From assembly GCF_004027225.2 (NCBI RefSeq), contig NC_044288.2:22330744-22394743 (forward strand): a stretch of 64,000 nucleotides of DNA, in the 5' to 3' direction. This document shows, in pieces, positions 53,066 through 64,000 of the stretch. Every line of letters starts with the position of its first letter. Position 1 is the first letter of the stretch. The position numbers were made by a program, and so were the translations under genes. Below the pieces are notes generated by a model, which saw nothing but the letters and a program-made list of their open reading frames with translations, ran no database searches and was not told where the DNA came from. The DNA is from Strigops habroptila (lineage: Eukaryota > Chordata > Aves > Psittaciformes > Psittacidae).

Positions 53066-53216
53066 CATCCCTGGCAGTGTTCAAGGCCAGGTTGGACACA
53101 GGGGCTTGGAGCAACCTGCTCTAGTGGAAGGTGTCCCTGCCCGGGGCAGGGGGTTGGAACTGGGTGAGCTTTAAGCTCCCTTCCAACCCAAAACCAGGCT
53201 GGGATTCTATGGTTCT
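53066..53216 (+). repeat. CR1 LINE 3' fragment
   Basis: Begins CCATCCCTGGCAGTGTTCAA and ends GGGATTCTATGGTTCTA. Confidence 0.9.
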
Positions 53217-56209
53217 AAAGCCCCTAACTCTTTCCACTGCTCAGTGCCAGCCTTTCTCCCCTCACGGAGCTGTGGCTGTCCTGGGCAGAATGAGCCCAGC
53301 ACAAGGCTGCACTGGGGAGAAGCACCCCACATGCCATGGCCTGCACCAGCATCCCCACAGCCAGGAGGAACAGCTGCCCACCCCGGGCTGAAAAAAGACC
53401 AAGAAGCACTTGAAGACAACAGAGACGGAGTGGATGATTGCCTGAGGCAAGAGACAGCTCCAGTGGCACCCCCAAGCTTTGAGAGCCCAAACTACAGGAG
53501 GAGCACCAAAAGGCCTTGAAATGTCTCACTCGCTGGCATACAAAACCCTGGTGAAACTTTGAATGGATCCTTCCTTTGAATGGATCCCAAGTGAGAGAGG
53601 TCATAGCTACACTGCCATGCCTGGCCACGGATACCAAGCACTGAGGCAGTGTTTGAGGTGTCAGCTGGGGAAGGTGCAGCTGGTCTCTGTCCCAGCGAGT
53701 TGTTATTGTGCCCTCAGCACCCACACAAAGACACAGGTCTGCTTCTTCGGCCTGGAAGAAATTGCTTTTGTAGCCACATAACTGAGCTAGAGAGAGAAAT
53801 ACTAACTGAATGAATCATTTCCACTGTCTCAAAGCAAGAATAGGGACTTCTCAATCACAGACAAATTCTCTTAGCCCCTGACTTGTTAAACTGAGGTGCT
53901 CCTATGCTTCCTATCCCCTGAATGGGAGCCACCATGTACGTCGTGACTCCGCAGAGGGCACCCGGACTTCCCAGCTATCATCACAAGATGGCATTGCAGA
54001 CCTAAAAGCCGATCCAGCCCTGCTAATGCTCAGACATCTTTCCCAGGCCCTGGGGTGCCCAAACCCAGAAGAAGCTGTGGACTTAACCCTGCCTGCTGAG
54101 CGCCTCTGCCGGGTCTCAGCCCCGACACTTGCTTTTAATCACATCGCTTTAATGTCAAGGCTGTGCTTTAAGCACACAGCAAGCGGACTGAAAAGCTGCA
54201 GCCGTTATTCCTGTAACCTGTGAGCCATCTAATTGCACTGATTTAAGCTAGTTATAGTGTTGACAGTTAATGGCACGCAGGGTGTTTCCGCTTGACCTGC
54301 AGCACCTCCCGCTCTTCCAGGGCCTCTGTGTCGCAAGGAGACTCTGCTAATCAGCCCAAGTGGTGAAGTAGTTTAAGACATGGCTAAAGGGCCAAGTTCT
54401 GAGCAGAACACACCCCACTCATTCTGTTGCAAAGCACCCTCAAATGTAGAGCTGTCTTTTGATTGCATGAGAAGATTTGGGAAAGCAATGATGAGTATTT
54501 CAATAATTTACAGCTTTAAAATAACAACAAAAACTTGCTGCTCTTAAATGTTCCTTAAAAAATAAAACTTTAAGTGCATAAAGCCACAGCGCAGTGTGCT
54601 GTCCCCACTGCTACCTGTGCCCTCATGGGGATGCTGCCTGCCCACCCATGGTGTGACCCACAGCAAACAGCCATGCTTAGTCCCATAGTGAGGCAGCTCC
54701 TGTCCCACATGTTGCCCCACCACATCAGACACCAACAACATACTTAGCTCACACAGGCCTGTCCCCCCTTCAGCCCTGGTTGCTGCCATCAAAGCAGGCA
54801 GTGCCTCACCCAGCTCAGGCTATCCCAGCTCTGCTCACTAACTGGGCAGCTCCTGTTTGCTGAGGGTTATATGCAGCTTGGACCAGCCCTGTTGGACCAA
54901 CAGCCCTTATCAGCTCTGACCAGCCTCACCTGGAACCCACGGGACAGGAGCTCTATTTAAGTTCAGCTATGGAGCTTTATTCTTCTCATGAGTAATGCTG
55001 TGAGAGTGCCTGGCTCCAGCCCTGCTACTGGGTGCACCCCTTAGTTCCTGAAAGGATCCTCAGACACATGTTGTAGCTGTGTCTCCAGCTTTATTTTCTA
55101 GGTGAGCTTTGAACCTGTGTTGTAGTTGTGCTTCCAGCCTTTTTCCTGGCTCTTCTCTTTTTTGTCTTTTTTCGGGGTTTGTATCTGGATGCGGGTCATT
55201 GCAAGCTGCACCTGGGGCTGCTGGCAGACCTGGTGTGCTCAGACCCATGGGACTGTGCCTGCTGCTGAGGATGGTGTTTCTGCTGGGGTCATCTTGGCTC
55301 CCCTTCCCTTAGGCAGCAGTCAGCCCTTCCTGCTGGGCACATCATCTTGATGTGAGAGAGTAAGTACAAAACCTGGTAATCTCTACACCACCTCTATGAG
55401 TTCTATATGGGAGTGGTTGCTTCAGGCTTCATCCACCAGTTGGTCCCTGCAAGAAGCGGCCATGGCCTAACTACATCTTCTTCCCTGGCCAGGGGCCCTG
55501 CAGCCTCCCACTAGGGCTTGGTATTTGTCTGTCCTGATAGATCAGTGTCTGTGCTGCCTCTGGGCTGAGGGCTCTCCCTGGCACTGCTGCCCTGGGGATG
55601 GCAGTGGGGCAGGATCTGCTGCTGAGCTGCCTGTGGGGCTGTAGATGGATATGTCCTTCTGAGCAGCACAGGGAGATGCTGTCAGGCTGTTCCCTTCACC
55701 ATGGAGTTAGAGAGCAGCCTCCTTTGGCCGAGAGGAAGGAGCAAGCAGAAAAGCTTATATAAACCAAAGCCGCTGTGCCGGCACTGAGTGCGGTGCTGCT
55801 CCACATGTGGCTGGGCAGAGGCATGGCCTGCCTGCTGGGGTAGCCCTGCCTCCCTGCAGCCCTGCTCCCCTCCTGGGCTGTATCTCGCTGCCAGAGCCCA
55901 GGTCTTCTTGTTGTCCAGCATGTGCTTGGGCACATGAGCAGCCCGTGTGGTTCCCCTCTGTTCTTGGTTGAAACTGCTGTAGAGTGATTTATTTTTCCAG
56001 TTCATCCCTGCAGAGCCCTGGAGCTGTGCTCCTTCCCCCTCCTGTAGAGCTTCTCCCTGGCTGCGTCTCCTTCTCTAGTGTCCCCTTCCCCTGCTCCTAC
56101 TGAACCCCTGGGTTTTTTTTTTCACTTCTTTCCCTTTGTCAGTGCTCCCATCCAGAAGACAGCAAACTGCAATTGCTGTTACTTGGTGCCTTTCATCTAG
56201 CGGGAATGG
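53217..56209. other. Non-coding interval of 3 kb
   Basis: No exon of a known gene was recognised. A stretch near 54110-54290 has a lower-GC, evenly mixed composition and could be a conserved non-coding element, but this cannot be judged without comparison. Confidence 0.45.
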
Positions 56210-56457
56210 TCTCCTGCCAGAGGGGAGATTGAGATGAGCTCTTAGGCAGAAGCTCTTCCCTGTGAGGGTGCTGAGGCGCTGGCACAGACTTTTCCCAGAG
56301 AAGCTGTGGCTGCCCCATCCCTGGCAGTGTTCAAGGCCAGGTTGGACACAGGGGCTTGGAGCAACCTGCTCTAGTGGAAGGTGTCCCTGCCCATGGCAGG
56401 AGGCTGGAACTGGATGAGTTTTAAGCTCCCTTCCAACCAAAACCATTCTATGATCCT
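56210..56457 (+). repeat. CR1 LINE 3' fragment
   Basis: Standard CR1 block, ending AAAACCATTCTATGATCC. A small insertion (ACTTTTCCCAGAG) interrupts the GCACAGGGTGCCCAGAG segment. Confidence 0.9.
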
Positions 56458-57569
56458 AAGCCACTTTTCTAGGTGTGATGGATGTGAGCTGCTAATCCTA
56501 TGGAGGAGGGGCACAAGCTGCCTCTGGGATCTGCAGCAGATTGCATCAAGTTGCAGTTGTACAAGTGGTGAAGTAACTGCCTTGCCCCCAAGTGTGGGCA
56601 TCACATACTATGATAATCAACCACAGTCACTCTGTTGTGCTTGTGCTGGGTAAATTCTGGCCTTGGAAAGCCTGGCTTGAACCCCAGGCTCGACTGTAGC
56701 CAGTGCTGGCACTGGGAGCAGAGTGGTGTGAGCATAGCCCATGTGCCCTGGGCTTGGTGGGGAGCAGGCATGAGTGGGCACATGAGGAAAAGCACCAGCA
56801 CAGCAAGTTAGAGATGAGTTCACCACAAACAGCTTATTCCATTAAAGAAAGGAAAAAAACCCAACATTCTTAATTAGGACAGAAACCCCCAGATAAGCTT
56901 TTTTAAAAGCAAAAGCCTAAAAATATCATTTTTGCTTTGACTTGAAAACTAATTTCATTCCTCAGACTGTCAGATAAAACACATTTGAATTGATGATGCA
57001 TTTCACAACAAAAATATATCCCTTTTTATCTTGAAAATGCTGAAATGGGTTTTCAAAATTTTCACCATTTACCTCTTTAAAAAAACAAAATTTTTAATTT
57101 AGCTGAAATGCCTTTTTTTTATTTTATTTTTTTTAATTTTATTTTTTGAGGAAACTCTTGATTACATTTTTTTCCCCAACAGCTTTAATGGGAATTAACA
57201 ATTCCATCTGATTGATAGCTGGGTGGGAACCAGCTGTACCCCACAGCCCCCTCTGCTCTGGGGCTTCCAGACAAGCCCCAGTTTAACCTTTTACAACATT
57301 TTAGCCTTGTCCAGGCACTAGAATTTATTTTTCTTTCCTTTTTCCCCCCATTCTTTCTCCTCTGAGGATGAGTTTTTACCAGTGCAGCATCTCTAACAGT
57401 CAGGGAACTTCACAGTCAGTTGAGATCACATTGATTTCTTGACGAAGAAGCTGCATACTAATTTTTTCCTATTTTTCTCCCATGAGGAAAGCAGGAAACA
57501 GCTTCAGGAAGGCAGCTGGGTGTGTAGATGTGATGTTCACCTGCCAGACATGGACCTGCTGTAGTGAGT
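56458..57569. other. Non-coding interval with T/A-rich low complexity
   Basis: Contains an AT-rich, T-run-dominated stretch (about 56840-57180, densest 57110-57170). No gene recognised. Confidence 0.55.
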
Positions 57570-57862
57570 ACAGAGCAGGGCCATGGAGCTGCTGTGAGGG
57601 CTGGAGCAGCTCTGCTCTGGAGCCAGGCTGAGAGAGCTGGGCTGGGGCAGCCTGGGGAAGAGAAGGCTCCTGAAGGGGAGACCTTAGAGCAGCTCCAGGG
57701 CCTAAAGGGGCTCCAGGAAACCTGGAGAGGGGCTTTGGCCAAGGGCCTGTAGGGACAGGACACGGGGAATGGCTTTAACCTGCCAGAAGGGAGACTGAGA
57801 TGAGCTCTGAGGCAGAAGCTCTTCCCTGTGAGGGTGCTGAGGCGCTGGCACAGGGTGCCCAT
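57570..57862 (+). repeat. CR1 LINE fragment lacking its 3' end
   Basis: It matches the 5' part of the other long copies (GCCATGGAGCTGCTGTGAGG, GAGCTGGGCTGGGGCAGCC) but stops at GGCACAGGGTGCCCA. The usual GCTGTGGCTGCCCC... tail is missing, so it is truncated at the end that target-primed insertion normally preserves. Confidence 0.88.
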
Positions 57863-58336
57863 CCTTTTTGCTGATGTTTTCTCCACAGAGTGACCTGGGG
57901 ATGGCAGCACCCACTGCTCTTTGCCACTCAGTCTCTCCAAAAGCTTCACCCTGTGGTCTCCTGCTGCTCCTGGGCCCGCAGCTGCAGAGGAGGGTGCTGC
58001 GAGCGTGGCTTCTTTATACACCAAACCAACCCCGAAGAGGGGCTGTAAAGGCCTCTTTATTTCTGTAATTATCACTGTGGCTCAGATGGATGAGGAATGC
58101 AATGGGAAGTTTAGACAGAACAGAGCAGGAATGAGACGGTGTTGGTAAGCAGCAGCTCAGCCAGGAGCCCAGCTGCCTCGAGCGCTTCCAGTCACAGAAA
58201 AGCTTTCAACTGCTGTGCTGCATTGAGCTCAGAACATCATCTTCTGGGACGGATGGGGCAGCGAGTCCTCACTGTGGAGCACCTCATGCTCTGCCATCCT
58301 TTGACCCCAGGCATTTTCCCAAAGCCTGCAGCCTGG
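57863..58336. other. Non-coding interval between CR1 and solo LTR
   Basis: No gene, RNA or repeat family recognised in about 470 bp. Confidence 0.5.
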
Positions 58337-58900
58337 TGCCGTGGTTTGAGCCCAGCCGGTAACTCAGAACCACGCAGCCGCTCGCTCACTCCCCTCCTTC
58401 TTCCTCCCCCTGCTCCCAGAGGGATGGGGAGGAGAATCGGAAGAATTTAAGTCCCATGGGTTAAGATAAGAGCAGTCCAGTAATTAAGGTATAATACAAA
58501 CCACTACTGCTACCACCAATGATAATAATGATAAGGGAAATAACAAGGGGAGAGGATACAATTGCTCACCACCCGCCGACCGATACCCAGCCCGACCCGA
58601 GCAGTGATCTGGGCCTTCTGGGTAACTCCCCCCAGTTTCTATACTGGGCATGACGTGCTGTGGGATGGAATACCCCTTTGGCCAGTTTGGGGCAGGTGTC
58701 CTGTCTCTGCTTCCTCCCGGCTTCCCCTCCTCCCTGGCAGAGCATGAGACTGAGAAAGTCCTTGGTTGGAGTAAACATTACTGAGCAACAACTGAAAACA
58801 TCGGTGTTATCAGCGTTGTTCCCAGGCTGAAAGTCAAAACCACAGCACTGCACCAGCTACTAAGAAGGAGAAAATGACTGCTACAGCTGAACCCAGGACA
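58337..58900. mobile_element. Solo LTR of an avian endogenous retrovirus (copy B, 564 bp)
   Basis: Same family, length and orientation as 28614-29177, with about 22 differences. Ends are TGCCGTGG...CCAGGACA, flanked by a perfect 5-bp duplication CCTGG (58332-58336 and 58901-58905). Confidence 0.87.
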
Positions 58901-61900
58901 CCTGGTCATTACAGAGATAGGGACTTGAGACCCTCAAAAACCCCCAAACAAACAAGGCATATTTGGCCTTGGTGGTGTTTTACAGGGCTGTTTCCCTGCA
59001 TGCTGGTAGGTATCATGAGGAGCAGCAGAATGTGGTGGTGGGGAGCAATAAATATCTCCAGGTAATGAGCATTGTGGCCACTTGTGCCATAGTGGAAAGG
59101 AGCTGCAAAGGCTTTGCTGGACAACTTCAGAGCATCCAGTGCTGGGTGTTGGTGGTGGATGGTGATTTAAAGCCCATTTTTGCAGGGAATAACAGCTCAT
59201 AACCATCTCCTTTAAGTGTGTGACACTACTGAGATTTATGGTCTCCTTGTTTCTACCTTATGGGAAGTTTTACTAATTGTCCCTGTTCTTGCTCCCAAAC
59301 CCATGTGTGCTGTGGTGTGGGGATGCTTCAAATGCAGAGAAGAGGATGTGGCAACACAGGATGTGGCTCCTGTGTGAGGCAGCTGGAGCAGCAGGGATGG
59401 GAGCTTCCAGGAGCTTTCCAAGGATCTGAAACACTGAACCCTGTCACTGCATGCACAGTCCTCCCTGCCTGGGCACCTGGAAAGGCTCCTGCTCAGGGCA
59501 GAGGTCCCTGGGGATGCTGCTGCCCTCATGGTCCCAGCCCAGCCACAGCTGAGCTGGTGGCACTATAAACTTGATGTTCCCTTCACACTGCCTATGCATC
59601 CGCCAGGTCCCTCTGCTCTTGCTACAGGCTTTATTCTCCTCCTAAATCATTTGTCCATGGCTTAATAGGAAAGTGGATTTGAATTGATCACCATTGCTGC
59701 CTTATCTAATTTAATCCAAACCTGATATCAAACAGGAGCGAGGGAAGCCCAGTGGGAAGCCCGCCTGTGGCAAGCCACTTGGCTGTGATGAACAGTGTTG
59801 TTAATAGCTGTAATGAAATGCTGGAGTCACCCAGCACTGCCGGGCTCTTGGCATAAGGCAGAGCCTGCCCTTGCTCCCTGCTGAACCCCCAGGCTCCCCC
59901 AGCACGAAGCTGCCTGTGGATGTGCTCCAGAGGGAGGAGAGTCAGCAGGGACTGATGCCCGCCGGGATCCCAGCCCTGCGCTGTGCCACCGCTGCACAGG
60001 CAGCAGCTCACCTGGATACACTCGTGCTCTGCCCCTGCCACAGCCTCCCCACAGGCAGGGATGGCTCCTCGGCTCCTTACATCCCATTTACAGCTCCTGA
60101 GCCTCCGAAGGATTGATCCAAAAGCCCTTGGATGAGTTCTTTATGTTTTTTCAGACACTGAATGAAATTGCATTTGGGCTGGTGGTGATGAGAGGGTGCA
60201 AGTGGGATCCATCTGATCCTTCTGCCAATTCAGAGGCTGATGGTGATGTGGCAGAACTGCTCCTGCAGAAGCCCCCATGTCCCAGCACACAGAATGGGTG
60301 AGAAAAAGCATTTTTAAAAGCAAGCACCATCCCTGCAGTGAATGCACTGTCTCTCCTCCAGCTCCTGCCTGGGAAGCATCAATCCATGAATCAAGTAACT
60401 AGGGCCGGTTAAAAGGCAAGGGAAAGCTTTATGTTTGCTTTATTGTGACAGTGAATCACATGGTGGTGTCAAGCAATTGGGCTTGTGCTGAGCAAGGGCA
60501 AGTTTTGTATTATCCTGCCTGGGGGGACCAAGCTCTCCCTGCTGCTTCGCTGCTGCTTCGCTGTAGGACTGCCGCAGCTGAGCCTAGTTTGCTGTTAAAC
60601 TTGTGAAGCTGTTGACTGGAGTCAGTGCCATTTTGCAGGGAATAACCCATTTCTGCATCCTCAACTTTCCCAATGTCCTCTTTTCAACAGCCCAGCACTA
60701 CTGATAAAGGAAGACTGAGGTGCCCATGGCAGGTATTTGGGGATGCCAGTGGCTCTGAGCTTGCAGGCAGCCTGTGTGAGCCGGGCAGCGGTGCCTGGTG
60801 GTACCTGGGAGAGGGGAGCCTGGGCACAATGCTCTGCCCAGAGACATGATCCCTGAATCCCCCCACACACTCTAAGCTGACAAGCTCTGAGCAAAGCTTA
60901 CCCTTAAAAGAAGGTATTTAAACACAAGGAACCAACTGAACGAAGCAAACTCATCTGTTGCTGCTGCTGTCGGGATCAGCGGCTCTGCACCCGTTAATGC
61001 TCAGGGCCACTAATGATGCCCAGAAGTGGCTGCAAACAAAGACAAGCTGAAGTCTGATAGATTAATGCTGCCTCCCACCGAAGCAGCCCATGATCCATCA
61101 ATTACCTATCTGCTTAGCCCTTTTCTCCATCCTTTTACAATCTAAATAGCACATTTTATAGTCGCTGCTAAGTGATGTGATCAACATCAATTACCTACTA
61201 AAAGAGAATCAAGTCTTGATTTAAAATTAAGTGCTGCATTTTTGCCATGTTCTTTATATGTAGCCAACAGAATAATTGCAGTGACATAAAAACTAATTAC
61301 ACAACTCCACAATTAAGCCTCCCTCCTAGTGCTGTGATTGTCTTTAAGTACATTGATGAAAAATTACTCCCAGCCCCAAATTACTCTCTCACACCCATCT
61401 TTTCCAATACCTTTGGAAAAAAACCCTCTGCTCCATCAGATCAAACAGAAGAACTCAAAATGCAAAGGATAATACATGCAGAGCGTGTTTCTGGTCTCTT
61501 TGATGTGTGAGTGGTTTCAGACAGCAGGATTAGGATGGGATCACCCGAGGATGCAGCTGTGCTTTTCCCAAAGCAAGACTTCTCAAACCACCCGGTGCTG
61601 TCGTGAGGCCGGAGCCCTGCTGCAACCAGAGGGAAAAGCCTCTTCTCTGTGCCCCAGAGCATCTTTGCTGGCCCCAGAGAGGTCAGCCCTGCCTGGCTGC
61701 CAGCCTTGGGTTTGGTGCCTGGGAGGGTTTCATTGCTGCTCCTACCGTGCCTGGCAGAGGGGACTTGCTGTGGGTTCAGAGAGATGGCTGATCATCCTGT
61801 TAGTGCTGATCCACCTGGCAGAAACAAGGGGAAGAGCAGGATTCAGCTCACCTGCCCCCTTGGGCAGACGTGGATGAATAAGCCCTGTCCTGAGCTGGTG

Positions 61901-62555
61901 GCAATGCTACTCCAGGAGCTGAGAGGGGAGGAGAAGGAAGAAGCTGGAGTACAGCAGTGCTTTCATGCATCCCAAGGCCAGGAGTTATGACTTGCCAGAA
62001 ATCACGTAGCTGCCTGAAAAATCATAAACCCCACTAAAAATCATAAACCTCAATAAATCTGTGGAGCACACCCAATGAGTGTTGTGGGGTTTGATTCCAG
62101 ATTCCAATTTTGAGGTGTTTACATCCAACCTAGAAAGACTGAGAACATTTCATTTACTGGAAATGAAACCTGGGATTTGCTGACAATCAATCTCCTGCTC
62201 CAGGATCTTTGTGAGTGCCGGCAGCAGCAGAGCACGGTGCATGAGTGAGCAGAGCCATGGGGACACTGGCCCAGGGGACAGACACAGCTTCCCACTGATG
62301 CTCTTACACCATGCCATCCCATCGGCTGTCACTTACTGCTGCTGAGCAACCTTTGCTGGATAATTAAGCATTGCAGGTTTAATTTGGAGGCTGGGAGGGT
62401 GGTTTTGGCTGCTGCCTGGTATGCAGTGGGGCCCAGGGGCATCTGGGTGCACCAGCTGCTCCTCAGCTCAGCCCTGGTGGGGATACGGGTCCCATAGCTG
62501 TGGCTTTCCCACTGTTTCTGCAATGCCATCACTCAGAGTGAAGAAGAATCGCAAT
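58901..62555. other. Non-coding interval of 3.7 kb with an AT-rich candidate regulatory element
   Basis: No coding exon recognised. 61080-61400 is AT-rich within GC-richer surroundings and contains many TAAT/ATTA cores and a 13-bp direct repeat CATCAATTACCTA (61096-61108 and 61185-61197). 60541-60560 is a short GCTGCTTCGCT tandem duplication. Confidence 0.45.
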
Positions 62556-62890
62556 CACAGATTCCCAGACTGGTTTGTGTTGGAAGGGACCTTAAAGCTC
62601 ATCCAGCTCCAACCCCCTGCCACGGGCAGGGACACCTTCCACTAGAGCAGGTTGCTCCAAGCCCCTGTGCCCAACCTGGCCTTGAACACTGCCAGGGATG
62701 GGGCAGCCACAGCTTCTCTGGGCACCCTGTGCCAGCGCCTCAGCACCCTCACAGGGAAGAGCTTCTGCCTCAGAGCTCATCTCAATCTCCCTTCTGGCAG
62801 GTTAAAGCCATTCCCCTTGTCCTGTCCCTGCAGGCCCTTGTCCAAAGCCCCTCTTCAGGTTTCCTGGGGCCCCTTTAGGCACTGGAACCT
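62556..62890 (-). repeat. CR1 LINE 3' fragment
   Basis: Reverse-complement CR1. The left end has CAGACTGGTTTGTGTTGGAAG and the right end stops at CCCCTTTAGGCACTGGAACC, immediately next to a CpG island. Confidence 0.92.
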
Positions 62891-63800
62891 GGCGGCGGTG
62901 GGAAACGCTTTGCCATCCGATTGTACCCGCTCGGTGCCGTGAGCCGGGGAGGCAGAAGGCACCCGCGGGCTCGCTCCGGACCGCGGCCGCCGCAGTCCCG
63001 CTGCTTCCAGCCTCCGTCTGGCCGGCGGTCCCTGGGTGCTGAGGCTGCGAACTGACCCCTCGCCACCTCCCTCCAGACGTGTGAGCAGTGCGGGCGGCCC
63101 GAGCAGGCGCAGGCTGCCCGGCGGGGAAGGCCCGCGGGACCGCTACACGAGCCCAGCCCGGGCCGGGGTCCCTCGGGCCGCTCCCGGGGCTGGGGGGGGG
63201 TGGAACGGGCCGTGCCGGGCGCGGGGCGGGGGGGGGGGGGCCAGCAGCACCTCCCGGCAGGAGGCGGGGCCGCGGCATCGACCAGCGCTGATTGGGTGAG
63301 GCGGGGCCGCGTCATCGGCATAGGCCAGCGCGGATTGGGCGGGGCCGGGCGGCGCCTGTGCAGTGCGGAGCGGTGAGTGGGGGGGCGGCGGGAGCGGATC
63401 GGATCGGAGCGCGTCCCGCCGGTGAGGCCCGGCCGGGGCCGGTGCTGCCCCGCTGTGGTGCATAGGGGCCCGGCCCGGGCGCTGAGGGCGCAGGGCCCGG
63501 GAGCTGCTGCTGGGGTGGTTCCGCCTTTGCCCTGGCGCTGGGGGCTCGGCCTGCTCCGGGCAGCGCAGGCGGTTGCCTGGCAGTAGTGTTCTGGAAGCGA
63601 GCGGCCCCCGGCGCCCTGTGGCGGGCACCTGCCGGCAGGGTGCGGCGCAGGCTGTTCGGCGGGCCGGGGGCCCGGCACTGAGCGCGCTTAAACACGAATC
63701 CAACCAAACGGGAGCGGTCTGTGTCCCCCTTGAGCACGAGGGCGGGCTGGGTGACCCCGGCCCCCTGAGCACCCGGGTGGCTGCGGCGTGAGTGTGTCCC
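62891..63800 (+). promoter_or_regulatory. CpG-island promoter with candidate first exon (rightward gene)
   Basis: GC- and CpG-rich. Two inverted CCAAT boxes next to GC boxes (GATTGGGTGAGGCGGGGC near 63289 and GATTGGGCGGGGC near 63333) precede a good plus-strand donor GAGCG|GTGAGT (GT at 63373-63374). A second donor GCCG|GTGAGG lies near 63421. By vertebrate gene order the gene next to MATR3 in divergent orientation is SIL1, so this may be its first exon. No SIL1 codons are visible, so the assignment is inference only. Confidence 0.45.
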
Positions 63801-64000
63801 GGTGCCGCTGGCGTGGCTCTGCAGCCTTAAACTGGGGGTTTCTCCTGGGTACGTGCTTGATAGTACGAGGGCTGAGTTTTAAAGCGGTTTAATTCTATTG
63901 GTACAAGCTTGCATATGGCTCTCTTGCCGGGGAACTAATGAAATTACATGTTGCACGAAGCCAGGGAGTGAAAACTGAGCAAATGGGATTTTGTATATAA
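63801..64000. other. Right edge, non-coding
   Basis: Unique sequence after the CpG island, possibly the start of the first intron of the rightward gene. Nothing recognised. Confidence 0.4.

Noticed and set aside
53217-56209. SIL1 or other neighbour exons in the right-hand region
   Set aside because: No translated segment resembled SIL1, and composition is non-coding.
48222-62890. Regularly recurring similar blocks as a possible repeat array or segmental duplication
   Set aside because: Units are irregularly spaced, differ in orientation and truncation, and match CR1. They are independent insertions.
62802-63772. Long minus-strand frames (up to 267 codons) at the right CpG island
   Set aside because: GC-rich low-complexity translations overlapping a CR1 and promoter motifs. 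No recognisable protein.

Overview
The window is vertebrate nuclear DNA, and almost certainly from a bird. It holds about eleven copies of CR1 (chicken repeat 1) LINE 3' ends, some ending in the characteristic ATTCTATG-type octamers. Introns are compact, promoters are CpG islands, and two host genes are recognisable from translated exons: PAIP2 and MATR3. Both lie on the minus strand in the same relative order and orientation as in other vertebrates. The ~564-bp solo LTR family seen twice fits a neoavian bird better than a galliform, but I cannot name the species.

Layout, left to right. 1-5345: 5' part of PAIP2 (minus strand), with one coding exon (46 residues), a long first intron, and a CpG-island promoter with a clean first-exon splice donor. 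5521-14534: a nearly complete class I (gamma-like) endogenous retrovirus on the plus strand. It has two 580-bp LTRs, a TG...CA boundary, a 4-bp target duplication (TCTC), a tRNA-Trp-type primer binding site, gag, pro-pol and env, and it is broken by several stops and frameshifts. 14539-17530: intergenic, with one CR1. 17530-45000: the whole MATR3 gene (minus strand), with 14 coding exons that join in frame to a 902-residue matrin-3, a ~1-kb 3' UTR, an 8-kb first intron and a CpG-island promoter carrying two perfect TCTCGCGAGA elements. 45300-64000: mostly non-coding, rich in CR1, with a second solo LTR and CpG islands at 50.1-50.5 kb and 62.9-63.8 kb. The last may be the first exon of a rightward gene. 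SIL1 is expected there from vertebrate gene order, but I see no SIL1 coding sequence.

How the parts relate. PAIP2 (a repressor of poly(A)-binding protein) and MATR3 (a nuclear RNA-binding protein) are housekeeping RNA-biology genes transcribed in tandem. The retrovirus sits between them in the opposite orientation, so its 5' LTR lies head-to-head with the PAIP2 promoter. The provirus is the most unusual part of the window. Its env frame runs into the 3' LTR and ends in a nine-cysteine tail encoded by U3. Its untranslated leader carries promoter elements normally seen in host CpG islands. A small hydrophobic reading frame lies between pol and env. LTR divergence (about 13 substitutions over 580 bp) indicates an insertion a few million years old.
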